Assembly (NCBI GenBank): GCA_944470555.2
Contig: OX104130.1
Coordinates: 48,393,491 to 48,457,490 of the forward strand
DNA: 64,000 nucleotides
Origin: Heterobilharzia americana
Taxonomy: Eukaryota > Platyhelminthes > Trematoda > Strigeidida > Schistosomatidae
Reading direction: 5' to 3'
Made by a program: the position numbers and the translations under genes. This document shows, piece by piece, positions 48,366 to 60,642 of the stretch. How positions within the stretch are numbered: position 1 is the stretch's first letter; each line of letters starts with the position of its first letter. Under the pieces are notes generated by a model. It made no database searches. It saw only the letters and a program-made list of their open reading frames with translations, and was not told the DNA's origin.

Positions 48366-49549
48366 ATGCACCTACACACTATCTTCATACTTGTCATCAT
48401 GTCATATTTCGTTATTTGTGTCACCTTCCTTTTTTATTTTGGCATGACTATCTACGACTGTTGAGTACATTTCTTCTCTCATAGCAAGTCCATGATGAAT
48501 ACCAACTTGAAATAAATAAATCCCCACAAGTAACCAAATTGAAAATTTCTCGTGTTCTGTCTTCCGTCTTGTTGCCACTTATCTTGTACAGATATGAGGT
48601 GTAGCAAATATGTCCATTACATGGTTATGCCGGACCTTTTACTGATAATAAATAACCGAAAATGTATTAAGCATGACTGACCTATACTGATTGCAAATAA
48701 TGAAGAATTAGATACTTTTTAAGGCAGAAAACACTTGCTTTCAGTAAAAACTGTTTTGTATTGTGTGGTAGATTTACTTATTTCAAGGTTGTTTGTATAA
48801 CAGTTGTAACTCATTTTTGACTTTGTTGTTTGCACAAAATGACTTCCACTTGTCCGGTAAATATTGAACAAAATGAGAAAGGTATAACATTTTATAGGTT
48901 GCGTATATTTTTACAGGTGTAGGACTGTAACAGATATCACCCTTTCAAAAAGTCTTACACTGTTGTATTATTCTAACCGATTTATAATAAATGATATACA
49001 AATTTTAATAAAGGTTTTGATAAAAAGATTGTTAATCAGTCTGATAATTATATCAATACATCCATAATTTTTTACCAATGCTAGCATTTTTGGTGTCAGT
49101 ACCCAGTCTGCAAACGGGGACAGAATGATTTATACAGGTAACTTTATCAACATTCACTTTGCTACAGCAGATGGGTTTTAAGGACGAAGTATAAGCAAGA
49201 CACTTGGACTATAACTGACCAGAATTTATTGCCGCGTAAAGGAATAAAAACAGACAGTTGTATGTACACCACAAACATCGGTCCAAGAAGTAAAGGGTTT
49301 GCAGAGTGAACTGAATCCATTTTGCACAATGTAATAAGATGATAAAGATTATCTGAGAAATGCGACGTATTTACGCAATATATTTTGAACAGTCTGGTCA
49401 CACATTTACTTGTCAAGACATTTTATATGAGGGTGAAAGTGGGGTGGGTAAGATAAGTATATTAAAATAATGAAAAATCTAGATAGCGTGAGGATAATAA
49501 AGAATAATACATTTTCAGACATCTCTTTGCACTGAAATGAGACAAAGAT

Positions 49550-50420
49550 TACCAAGATAGGGGCAGAAAATTTACTAGTAAAACAGAAGATCTAAGACAA
49601 GAAACGAGATACGTTAAGTACACCTTACGCATCAACAATTATCCTCGTCAACTAATTAGCAAGTCCCTTAGGAATCGTTACAAAAGTGTGACTAATATTA
49701 GTAGCACAGATGTTAATAGTAGTGATAATACTACTACTACTAATAATAATGGCACTACTGTAAAGAGAGAATTCAAAACTTGTACAGTATTATCATACAA
49801 AGAAGGTACCTCGGAGACACAACAGAGAATTCTCAAAAAGGCTGGGATTAGAGTGGTATTTAAACCTACAAACTCACTGGGAAATAAGCTTCGTAGGTTT
49901 AAAGATCCTACTGATCCAACTAAGCAGAATAACTTAGTTTACCAAATCCCTTGCAACGATTGGGAGGTCAAGTAGATGAAAGTAGTCGACCAGGATCAGT
50001 TAGGCTATCCGACTACAAAAACTTAGCTAGGTCAAAACTGGTAGATCTTAGTAAGGTAAGGGATTTAGAAAAAAGCTCAGCCATAGCTATGCTTGCAATT
50101 ACCCACAACCACACAATAGGATGGGGCAGAGTGAAAATCCTTATAACTAACACAGAAGGTTGGAGGGAGGGATTAATAACTGAATCTTTGTTTATCGAGT
50201 CAACGCTGAATACATGCAACAGGAATGACTCAGCACCTGTTCCGGATATATAGAAAATCTTACTACCCACAATACAAAGGGGGTGAGTAAATTAGGCCTA
50301 TATAAAGGATATCTCAAAATTACGTAGTCATCTTGATATGACTATGGACAATGAATTGTCCAAAACGTAATCCAGTAAACAATATTGTTCCACCGTGATA
50401 AATCTGATAAGTTAATTAAA
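49550..50420 (+). pseudogene. Penelope-like element, 3' part with GIY-YIG remnant
   Basis: Plus-strand text parallel to the element at 3945-5956: RINNYPRQLISKSLRNRYKS (near 49630-49690), SYKEGTSETQQRILKKAGIR (49791-49850), VYQIPCNDWEVK (49939-49974). The frame then breaks: about four bases are missing where KYIGQTSR, the catalytic YIG segment, should be. It resumes as SVRLSDYKNLARSK (from about 50000) and ITESLFIESTLNTCNRNDSA, with a stop at 50251-50253. The second Cys of CNDC is Trp. The reverse transcriptase half is absent. A downstream region homologous to the one after the stop in the other copy runs to about 50420. Confidence 0.85.
50346..50361 (+). other. Conserved RNA hairpin in the Penelope 3' region
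   Basis: GGACAA pairs with TTGTCC around TGAA, then AAAACG. It matches the hairpin at 4013-4030 (minus) in position and flanks (TTGATATGA before, ACGTAATC after) but has two compensatory pair changes. Confidence 0.55.
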
Positions 50421-53400
50421 ATGGAATAACATCCCACCACAGTGTTCAAGTTTTACTCATTAATTACCAAGGCAGGTTTAAGGTAAGGAGTTGTTGTTAT
50501 TGTGTACACAGAGAAGGTTTGAGCGTCTGTATATGCAAGGTTTTACTGGACCTAAGTATACGGTCTTGAAGACTCCTACTTAATGTGCTTACCTATAAAC
50601 GATGACATCTGTACACCCCCTGTATTTATCGGCTTGTTCGAATGTAATTGTTTTTCCAGCCATTTAAGAATATGCTCCACCACCCTCGACTTCATAGTTG
50701 GGTTACTACTCCCAATGTTTGTGTCACCGTACACACATGTAAATTGGTATACACGGCGGGATGTGACGTAATCATCTATTATGACTTGACTAAGATAGTG
50801 TCTTTTTCATAGCTGAAATAAGCCTTCGTCCTAAAATCATACGTTGGATTTCTCTTTATGCGGTAGCGTGGTGTAAACGTCCTTCTTCGGTACAGAATAC
50901 TGATTAGTTCTCAAAGTTGATGCACTTCAGAGGATATGGGTTTTTCATGAAAGTCTGTATTCAGAATTTGATTTCTTCTTCCAATGTATCTGTTGTATAG
51001 ATAAATTGTGTCTTGTTGAATAGGCATTTTACTAAAGGTTTTTTGTACTGTACTGAACAGAAACAATGAATCCATTTTATTTGGCATCTTTGTAACAACT
51101 TCGAATAGCCTGGAAGGGCAAATGTTTAGTTAATAATGAATAAATAAATGTTGTGGCAAAGTTCGAAATATTTATTTCGCCAGTGAACTGAGGAAATATA
51201 GACACTGAGAAAGGAATGGAAGTAATCTAATCTGAGGATTATTTATATTTGGCTTAATGGGTAATTCTGCATTTTAGAAGAAAAGAGATCAATGAAGAAC
51301 ATAGAATATTGAGTAGTGCTCACATCCATGAGTAAGTTATAACGCAAACAAGTACGGGAGTTGGGAAACTTAAAAATAAACTAAAAAGTGTAATTGGAAA
51401 ACGCTAGAAAAATAAAACCCAAGTGTTATGGTGCAGATCGGTGTAAGGTTGATTATTCTATCCTCCTACATTCAGCAGAAAAGAATTAAACTTCTTGTTC
51501 CTTTTCATTTGAAAATGAAGTGCTTTTCTAGTGATTACTATATAAAAGTCAGGTAGTGGTCGTTGATGAAAATAACTTCCTCAAACCAAAGTTAATTCGG
51601 TGTACCTCGTTTATTTATTATTTGTAAAGATATAACTTATCTTGTCTGTGTATATCATGGATAGTAGCTATTCAGGAGCTATTTCTGTAAGCATTCCATT
51701 TTTCTTAAGGCACAGTTTTCTGAACAGGTTGAGAAAATGTTGTAGATGGCCTTCGGTCTGTTTTTCCCATATACTAATCTTGGTAGATGCATTTGACCTT
51801 GAAATGCAGTCGCATCTTACATGGGCAGAGTACTTATTTTGTGCCAACTGATCAATGCATAGTTTATAGTGTAAATTAAGAGTTGTTTAAAGTGATGCTT
51901 GGATCTTCTACTGATCCACACTAAACTCTCATTTCCTGTGAGTGGAAGATACAGGAAAACTGACTTTCTATAATGCTGGAGATTTCCATCTCTCTCATTG
52001 TTTTCATTGTCAAATGACGTAATTAATCAAACTTATATATGGGAGACATATGCAGTAACGAAGCTAATAGCGCAAAATAGGTCATATCAACTGATAACAT
52101 ACACCAGTCTTTTTTTCTGTTTTCTAATAAAAAAGCCTCAGTGACTGGCTGTGACAGAAAATATAATGCGAACCATGTTAACTAACTTTATACTTTCTGT
52201 CCCTCGATTCCACACAAAGTAGCACTTACATTTTAATTTACGTTTACTTTTACAAATGTTTTGTGATGAATACTGCTTCATTATGGGAAATATCCAACAA
52301 GCAAAGTAATATGGAACCAGACACTGCTACAGTGCTCAGGTTCGACTCTTACATTAGTATTTACCTTTTTCATTTGAAAATAATCAAAGAGAAATAGTTT
52401 TCACTCCAAAAGATAAATACACTGAACAGTTAAAATCTGTGAGTTTGGAGACCTAATCCATCAGGAGAATATATCCTACTTATGAAAGTCGATATACAGT
52501 TAGGTAATATCGATTCCAGCTTTTGAAATTCGCTTAATTTAACAGAAGAATATCTCGGAATAGATTATGAAGACCGTGGTAATGAGTCCACTTTCATCAG
52601 GATTTAATTCTTTACGTCTTCGTATAATGCTGAAATCATTGAATAATATTTAGTTGTTTTTTAACTATCACCTAAAGATTAGCCTAAATTTTTCATTAAA
52701 ATGCAGAAAACAATCATCTTGTCGGAAATTTAAGCCTTCAAATCTGAAATGATCAAAGTGCTGTCACATATCTCTCTACAAGTAATCGTAAACAGGTCCG
52801 GAGGAAATGGAAATGTTAGACATAAAATTCAGATTTTTCCTGACAGTATCAAACAGTAGACAGTGTCATCGAAATAATATTGAAACAGTTATGCTTTTCC
52901 ATATATTTATCGTTGTTATTTAAGAAGAAGCAATTACTTTGAGTCTGTTTGTCACATTTCTATTTATCGTTGCATACTCCTGTAAATTAGGAGATTTCTA
53001 TGACTTAGGCCACTTTCTTAAACTATATATATTTTCACTATTGGTAATGTTACTAAGCTAAACGTGTTTACTCAGACACATAAAATTTCTTGAGCGTGCA
53101 GACAAAGCCATCTGAAAATTCTCATAACTGCATATTAAATGAGTTTAGTTGTTAGAGTACAAAGTGAAACAGTATTATTAACTGAATGATGTTTCAAACT
53201 CAGTTTATTTCTTAAGATAATGCCTGAATATGATAGTCCTATATTAGGTGAGTTAGTTCAAAGAAGTCATATGGTGGATATGAAGAAGTCATTTCCCATT
53301 ATTTCCCGGGTTTCCATCAACCTGTCGAAAGTAACTAGACTCTGATTCCCCAGACTGCAGAGGCAGTAGCAGTTCTGATGAGACAACCTGAATAATTTGG

Positions 53401-55846
53401 TCAGAAGAACAGATGTTGCTGCCGCAACTGCCTTGGAATGTTATGAGATAAACTTGTTTGTCAACTTCCGCAGTGTACATTTCTCCATCTATATAATCTG
53501 AAGCAATTTTGTCACATCTTAGCCTCAGATACGCACATTTTACTCAAGCTAGTATTCCTAAATTATAAGATAATCTGAATGGTGGTTACTAGCAGTGGAA
53601 TCCAGGATGCTCGTTCTGTTGTATTTCGAACTGCTTCCCAGTGAATGATGGTGTTCGCACTGAAACTCAAAGCCGGTATACGCCACTTCAAACGGTAAAA
53701 TGTTATTCACTAGGCTTCTGACTCATGATATGATAATCAAAGAAAATGCACAAGTTTACATAACCTTATTTTCAGATGGACATTCACATACAAATATCTA
53801 TGAACAAAGCTCTAAACTTTGTTTCTCCTATATAACCCCATTTATTCTGTAGCCACATGAATTCTTTGCGCACTAAGTTCAGAAACAAACTGTATAGAAT
53901 TCACTCCAACTTATCATTGTATGTCAATGTTCATTAAAAATGTAATAAATTGATTTATTCCATGATGCACAAACGTACCGTGGATATAGTTCACTATTAA
54001 ACTTCAATCATTCAAGGGTATAGGGATATGAGCAAACAGCCGTATAAGTTGTGAACTTTGAAACTGATGTACATTTCCACTTACCCGTATAATCTCGAAA
54101 TTTATGAAATTTTTTCATCTTCGTCCACATGAATTTTTATTGTTGCCTTATTGTCTTACTAGACGAAAATTCTATTGACTACTAAAACGAATTACTGAGT
54201 TTCGTTATTTTATGAAAGTACTGGCTTTCTAGCCGAAAAGAAGAAAATAGGTGGTTATTTCAGTAGTTGTTAGGAGGGCTTTTACAGAAACTCATTTCTG
54301 TTTATCCGTTTCTGCATTCACATGGACACCAATATTGTGGGTATTTATTAGTTTCAAGTTAGTTTATGTTAGTTTACAACTGACATAAACACAAGAACCA
54401 ATGAAAACTTGGCCAAGTGGACAAGTTTTACAGAGGTAGGAAAAGTAGTCTATTAGTTTCTGACCCAGTGGGTGAATGGTAGCTCAACGCAGTCCAGGTT
54501 TTCTCAAATTTGTTTGTCATCTCCCGTTTCATACTTTTCTGACTTGCTTTCGAATTTCTCAATTTAGCATATTGTAATAGTCAACCCATAGTTGTACAAG
54601 ATTTTCAGACTACTTATTTCAAACAGAAAAGTTTAACAAATTCATTAAATTATGTATCATCATAGCTGCAATCTGCAGTTAACATTTCAAAGGTACCCAC
54701 ACTTTGTTTCAGCAGGGTGTGAAAATTATTGAAAAGTCACTAGTGATTAGGCATTTCTAGCTTCAGCCTATCTTTCGCGTCTAGTCAGCCGATGAATCCC
54801 TTCAATTCTTACAGATAAAATAATCATGAACTCTGACTAAGGTTGTCAGTTTTCCAAATTGGGTTTCAGGTAATAAGAAAACAATGTAGCGACATCCGTT
54901 GCAAAGTCTTTGCATAATCCATTGTTCTTGTCTACATCAAATAGATTCATTTTCGAATGCAACATACTATTTCAGTGGAGACTTAGGTAGTTAAATATAC
55001 ATTTCATGTACACTGAATCAACTTTTCGCGTTAATCTACCACACACTATGTAATTTAGATAAAATAAATTATTTTGAAAGAAATAAATAGATGCTATTTT
55101 GTAAGTGGCTTGATGTATTTTATTTTTGAAATGTTCAAGGAGCCTGGGAAATTTTTTCCTATATGTCAAATGTAACATTTATGCAAAGTTATATCGTATA
55201 TTGGACTGCTTTTGATGTGTTATTCTAAATGAGGACCTACTGCTGAATTTACAGAATTTGTGCAGTGACCTCGCTTTAAAAAAACAAACTTATAAATTTT
55301 TTCATTTTAAGAAGTTTAAATAATCAGGTTTTATCAACTTCAACAGATGTACAGAAATGCAGCATGAATCTTTATGAGATATCAATTTCTTTCAGACTGA
55401 AGACTAGATTTAACCTTGAACTGCATGCTTATTGCTTGCAAATATCTAGTCTAAATTTATACTTTATCGATGTCCTTAAATGAATTTAGCCTTAGCAACT
55501 AATAGCTGTGTATTGTTTCAATTCTTTTTCTAGCTAAGTGGAAACGACTTAAAATATCAAAGAACGTCTACGCTTTTGCCTCCTTATTCCAGATGAATCA
55601 TTGAACATTTTTTTTTTGTTTAGATCATAATCTTGATGTTACCCACGGGCATGAAATCACTTATTCCTTCAAGAAATCCTAGAACCATGATCTTTCTTTC
55701 AATTAGTCAATCTATCTTGTTTAGTGCTTTGTACTAAACTTGTCATTTCGAAATATGTGAATAAGTAATTCAAAATCATTGAGTTAACTTCTCATATGAA
55801 ATGATTTATCCTTAAGAAAAGTGCTGTGGCGAAGCGTCTATTGTTG

Positions 55847-55912
<66 letters not shown>

Positions 55913-57781
55913 TATTTCATATGATTATGAAGAATCAGACAGTAACCAGTTTCAAAATTTGGATCTCGATGCTGAATGACACATATATGTTGAAACCTTT
56001 GTCAATATTGTGCACTGTGCTAGGTGACACGAAGGAACATATTTTCATTCTGCTAAGGTTTATGGGCTTAAACCTTCACCAGAAAACCATTAGGCTGAAT
56101 ACTATACACAAAAAGCACTTATAGTGACATTACAACCGTTTGAGTGGAAATGGAAGCGATTTCTGTAATAGTTGCATACAGTTATTTCCTTGATATATTT
56201 TTATAGAGCTCAAGCAGCTAACATTATGAACTAAAGTGAATTCATATTTTCCCACATGCCGTCAACCTTCCACGTGGTCACTTGTTTTAAAATTTTTTGC
56301 ATTTCTAAAATATAGTATACCAGAATCAAGTATGATGTATTTCACTTCAAAGCAAAAGTAGAAATCATAACAAAGTCTTTCAGTAAGTACTTAATTCCAA
56401 AAAGCAAAAAGATGGCATGAATCTTAAATTATATGAAAATTTGAAACTCCAGGAACATATGTAAATTGTTATCAGTTAATAGAACTGACTAAGGGACAGA
56501 AGCATAGAAGTGTAGTAGTATCACCAAGGGAATGTAGTCATGACAAGATGATAATTAGAATGGTGATGAAAAATCGAGGTCATATTGATATGAAGACCTG
56601 AAGGAAACTATGATTCGATAGTACTTACACTCGGGAAGAATACAGTAATAATGATATCAGTAAGCGTTAATAAACTCAACAACTAAAGATGATGAGAACA
56701 CATCAAATGTTCATAAAGAGTATAATGACCGGTAACAAAGAGGAATGGTGAAAATTTTAATGGAGTAGAACCAAACCACCAAGGCGGTACAAAGTTAACT
56801 TGAAGTTTCCTTTAAAAATACGGATCAGATCTCAAGTGAATGATGTCTAGCTCTTTTGCAGAAAGCAATAATCTATTTTTATTGCTTGATAACTATACAA
56901 AAGACTACACTTAGACTGGTTGAATGACCCATGTCCATGTGATGGCGATCTCTAGCACTACTACTCAGTCTTGAACTACTTAGTAACTGATGTTTTGGCA
57001 AATTAATAGGAGTCCTTGGAGTAAGGACCTTTTATGTTCTGCAACCGTATTTACGACAACAGATGAGTAAATCGATAGAAATGAAAGCATAGTTTTTAAA
57101 CCTGTTTATTATGTTGTGGATGATTAGTAATTTCGTAGCGAGATTAGTCAGTAATATAAAACCGCACAAACGGCGAGTATTTCATAGGTTCCAGTGATTC
57201 TCTTTTCACAACGGTGACTTCAGTTGACATATAATCATTAATTATATTTCATATACTTGTTGATGAAGTATTTTTTATACATAAAGGTTCTTCTGTTGTC
57301 TTACAGTTCAATTTCATTTAGTTCTGGAGAAAATTATCAATTCATCATTTGATAAAACTTATTGAAACAGTGCGTCCGAACTATTGAAATCCAAGTTTAT
57401 ATGAAAGACTTAAAGCATATCAAGTACCATAAATTCACTTCATCTCACAAAAGTTGCAGTCTTTCACTTAGGGAAAATCCAATTGATTAGTTATATAAAT
57501 ATACACCGTTTCAATCAGCATAAGCAGTTGTCAGTGATTTCACGTATAATGATGAGGAAATTTAAGGAAAACATTCATCACATGAAAAAGAAAGAATAAG
57601 CGTAAAGCAGTAGCAGGGTTAGAACAGTTCATTTTTTAATTTTAGTGAAAAGGGTATCTTTGTTCAAGCAGAAGAAAGATCCTACCTTTCGTTGCATAGA
57701 CTATCTGAAGTATACTACGTCCACTATTAGTTGTTTCCAAATTCCTTACTATAACTGCTTTTCTTTTGCATTTATACGCAG
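50421..57781 (+). other. Intron 8, part after the Penelope remnant
   Basis: 7.3 kb of AT-rich sequence. It includes an eroded hammerhead-type repeat relic at about 53581-53650 (minus), a short SINE-like scrap near 54465-54515 and the (TA)n tract 55851-55909. No supported gene; the open stretches at 51642-51851, 53289-53480 (minus), 55921-56124 and 57645-57848 lack any family signature, the last being a shadow running into exon 57782-57874. Confidence 0.65.
55851..55909. repeat. (TA)n microsatellite, about 29 copies
   Basis: Uninterrupted alternating TA within intron 8. Confidence 0.97.
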
Positions 57782-57874
57782 CCTCAAAGAATACAGGCCA
57801 GTATTAAAACTTATGAAGCTCTCTCACCATATGGTGTTTACGATCTAGCAGAAAAAGGAGTAGTTGAATTAAAG
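57782..57874 (+). CDS. sGC exon 9 of window: end of catalytic domain
   Basis: A 93-base exon between ttatacgcag and gtaggtg, phase 0 at both ends. It reads PQRIQASIKTYEALSPYGVY then DLAEKGVVELK, matching the family's LRIQVSxxTxxxLxxxxxYxLxxRGxIxVK strand-helix-strand segment that follows MESTSS. It lies 19.4 kb from the previous exon, the longest intron in the window, which holds an RTE, a CR1 and a Penelope element. Confidence 0.93.
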
Positions 57875-60306
57875 GTAGGTGAAAAAAGTGGATTATTAAA
57901 AGTTACTGTTGTTTAACGGTATTTTAAAGCTAAGATTTGAGTCATGACTCGACAATATACTTTTGGTATGAGCACATTAACTTGCTTGATACCCAATATT
58001 CATTTGATCTGATAAGCAAAAGGATAGCAGAATTTTCATGCTAAAATTCAGTAAGATCTTATGTAATTTCCTCCCTAAATAAATTTACATAGAGAGGGAA
58101 CAAGAGTTGTGGCAGTAAAGCATGGATCCCATTGACTACTAAGGACAAAAGAAAATTTTAATATCAAACTATGCAAATTGTCTAGTTGAAGACAAATTAT
58201 TGAGTGAATAAATATATAAGAACTAATTACAAGTTTGCATATATCTAGAAAGATTCAACGAATATTCTAGAGAAGAAGTTAAACAAATGTGTTTTATATA
58301 TTTAGAAAGGTTACGTAAAAGGAATTTGAAAGTGGTCAGAGAAGCTGCACCAGCTAAGAAAATAAGATGAATATTATTCAGGCAATATTGTGTAGAGTAT
58401 GGTGATGACAGTTAAAACGTCATGGTTATGAAACCACACAAAACTTTACTACCATAGGAAGGACAGATTGAAAACTGTTTCTTTTCTGAATACAAAAGAT
58501 CGGTTTTATTTGCGCTTAATAGCTACCACTTCAGAAAAACACCATAAATTGGAGGTAGTATTCATTATTTATATTTTAAATTCGTGTTTATCTGTTTATT
58601 AGTTGTTTTAAATGAAGTTTCCAAGAGAGATTTGTTGACAGAGAGAAGTCAGTGGGTTTGAGGCAATTAAGGATTTGAATTTAAATTGACCTATAAAAGA
58701 ATATTGAGGGTTGATGGCTACCTCCCTTTCAACATCCAGATCTAGATATGAACTTCTTATCCCTGCAAAATATAGTTTGTTATTATGCAGTTTTTGTTGA
58801 CAATCTTTTAAAGAAATATTCCGAAATTTGTCCAGCAGTTTATCATTGTATTCCGTACTTTTCAGATGATGGGGATTTAGTTATTACCTTATTTGACAAG
58901 TAACTTTGTTTGATTTTACTACTCTGGTAACATAAGTTGAAAGTCTGTTTGATATCTGTTGTTGCTCCAACTATTTTATCTTGCATAACGGGAGGCCTTA
59001 AACTGACGGTAGTGTGACCTCGAAGGTAGTTCTTATTTTATAGTCCAGTTTGTTTCTTTCTCCACTGTAATACCGTTCTCATCTTACATTTGATTACCAA
59101 AGCACATATGCAACTATTCAAATATACAATGTTGCAAGTAATCAGACCAGAAATATGAAGTTTATGCGTTAACTGTGCGACAAGTGAAATAGAAAACGAT
59201 TACCAACAAGTTAATACAGCAATCAGTGACATAAAACTTACAAAAGCGGTTGGAGTTAAAAGGAAATCGGGTTGCTCAAATGGAATATAGTAGTATGTAT
59301 GTACACATTCGTCGAAAATAAGATCACAAACCCTTTTTGAAGAGAAAGTAACAACCTAATATTATATAAGAAAATCTGGAGAGCAACATCATCTACGTGA
59401 GCAAAAGCCTATTGCATTAAACTAATTGGAAGGAACGGTTACTCACAGAACGTCATCAAGAAATGTATTTTCGAATATCTAACATCTCGATAACCACCCT
59501 GAATAAATAATCATTTTTCATGTACCAAAAGTATTTCAGAAATAATAAGTATCTGACATGATCACAACCTTAAAATAGATTTTTGATGCATCCTTTGTAA
59601 CAAGAAAGATATAATAACGGATGCAGGAAAGCCAGATTTAATCTGTAAGGTCTACAATAATTATTGGATTGGAGAATGTGTATAAAGAATCGGCCACTGT
59701 TTCTACGAAAATCAGATATCAATGTCATCACTTATATAAAACCCCATATCTTACTTCATATAAATTAACATGGTTCGTTGAATGGTGGGTTTCTACTTCT
59801 TTCGAAAAAACCTGTTACTCAGTATCTAGATGAGAACATCCGTGCTGTTCTTTCCAAACTAACTGAATATTGATGGATACCTGTAATTGTCCAGCGTTGA
59901 ACAGAAGGCATGTTGTTAAATGGTTACTCAGCTTAACGGGTGCATTGCAACTCAAAAGATTTTCATTGGTTCCAGTGATTAAGAGGTTACTTCGAACTCC
60001 ATCTCCAAACCATTTGAAGCATACAATTTAAATCCCACAAATCGTCGATGGTACCCTATTAACTAAAATTTAACACTATAAATTCTGGTCACCGTAATAT
60101 GACAAGACTCAATGCCATCTTGTGAATAAGGTCATCCAGAATAGTCTGCCTGGTCAAGGTGTTTTGAAAATTTTAGCAAACGCTTAAGAGACGTCTTCTT
60201 TTGCCATAGCCTTACTTGTTTTATCAATAAATGATTTCATTGCTTTTGTTGTTCGGATGTGAAATTTCTCCTTCCAACATTATTCGCAAAAATTTATTTA
60301 TTCAAG
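57875..60306 (+). other. Intron 9
   Basis: From gtaggtg to ttattcaag. AT-rich; nothing recognisable on either strand. Confidence 0.75.
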
Positions 60307-60642
60307 GATGGCGGTACAATATTAACTTACTGGTTAAATGGAAGACGTGATCCTTCAGACTGTGAAAAAACGGCCAAATTTTTAAAGGAACTAGATGTTG
60401 AACGAGAAAAAATAGCTGATTCTAATTTGGCATCTTCACAGCAACGCACTGGTGAAAGTTGGGAGTCAGTAACAGCTAGCCGTTGTAGTTCAGCTAGAAC
60501 ATTAGCTTCAAAACGAAGTTCATTCTCTTTATCACAACGTGGAAGTCTAGCGGATCCAGGTCTTGATACGAAAGCAATGGCAAGAATTAGAAGTTTAGCA
60601 CATGGTAGTGAAAATAATAAGCGACCTAGTATTGCAAGGTAG
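60307..60642 (+). CDS. sGC last exon: catalytic end, basic serine-rich tail, stop
   Basis: After tttattcaag the frame gives DGGTILTYWLNGRRDPSDC, the final K-G-x-G-x-x-x-T-Y-W-L strand of cyclase domains, then about 90 residues outside any domain I recognise, ending at TAG 60640-60642. The tail has an acidic-basic helix (KELDVEREKIAD) and Ser clusters next to basic residues: SKRSSFSL, SQRGSL and KRPSIAR at the very end. These fit basophilic kinase sites such as those of PKA or PKG (pattern only). Long variable tails are common in invertebrate atypical subunits. No 3' exon is needed, because the stop is followed by an AATAAA within 50 bases. Confidence 0.93.
   Translation, partial: DGGTILTYWLNGRRDPSDCEKTAKFLKELDVEREKIADSNLASSQQRTGESWESVTASRCSSARTLASKRSSFSLSQRGSLADPGLDTKAMARIRSLAHGSENNKRPSIAR

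Larger units (their letters stand above)
454..60642 (+). other. Atypical soluble guanylate cyclase subunit gene, 5'-partial (10 exons in window)
   Basis: Ten exons joined by GT-AG introns encode about 520 residues: HNOBA domain, coiled coil, class III guanylate cyclase catalytic domain, C-terminal tail. Soluble guanylate cyclases are cytosolic dimers that make cGMP from GTP when an N-terminal haem H-NOX domain senses NO or O2. That domain is not in the window, so its exons must lie upstream. Signatures seen: FPFNFVFNRG (HNOBA), [50 protein letters not shown]. The linker and catalytic wording is closer to the invertebrate Gyc-88E/89D group than to vertebrate alpha1 or beta1. Intron phases agree at every junction. 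Oddities are a one-base deletion in exon 30885-31030 and a missing N-x3-R motif in exon 38289-38398. Domain order and splice logic are seen directly; the subgroup is my inference from remembered family motifs. Confidence 0.93.

Noticed and set aside
54465..54515. Short scrap resembling the SINE body (cagtccaggttttc)
   Set aside because: Too short to separate from chance and without tRNA-like head or hammerhead; noted only within the intron entry.
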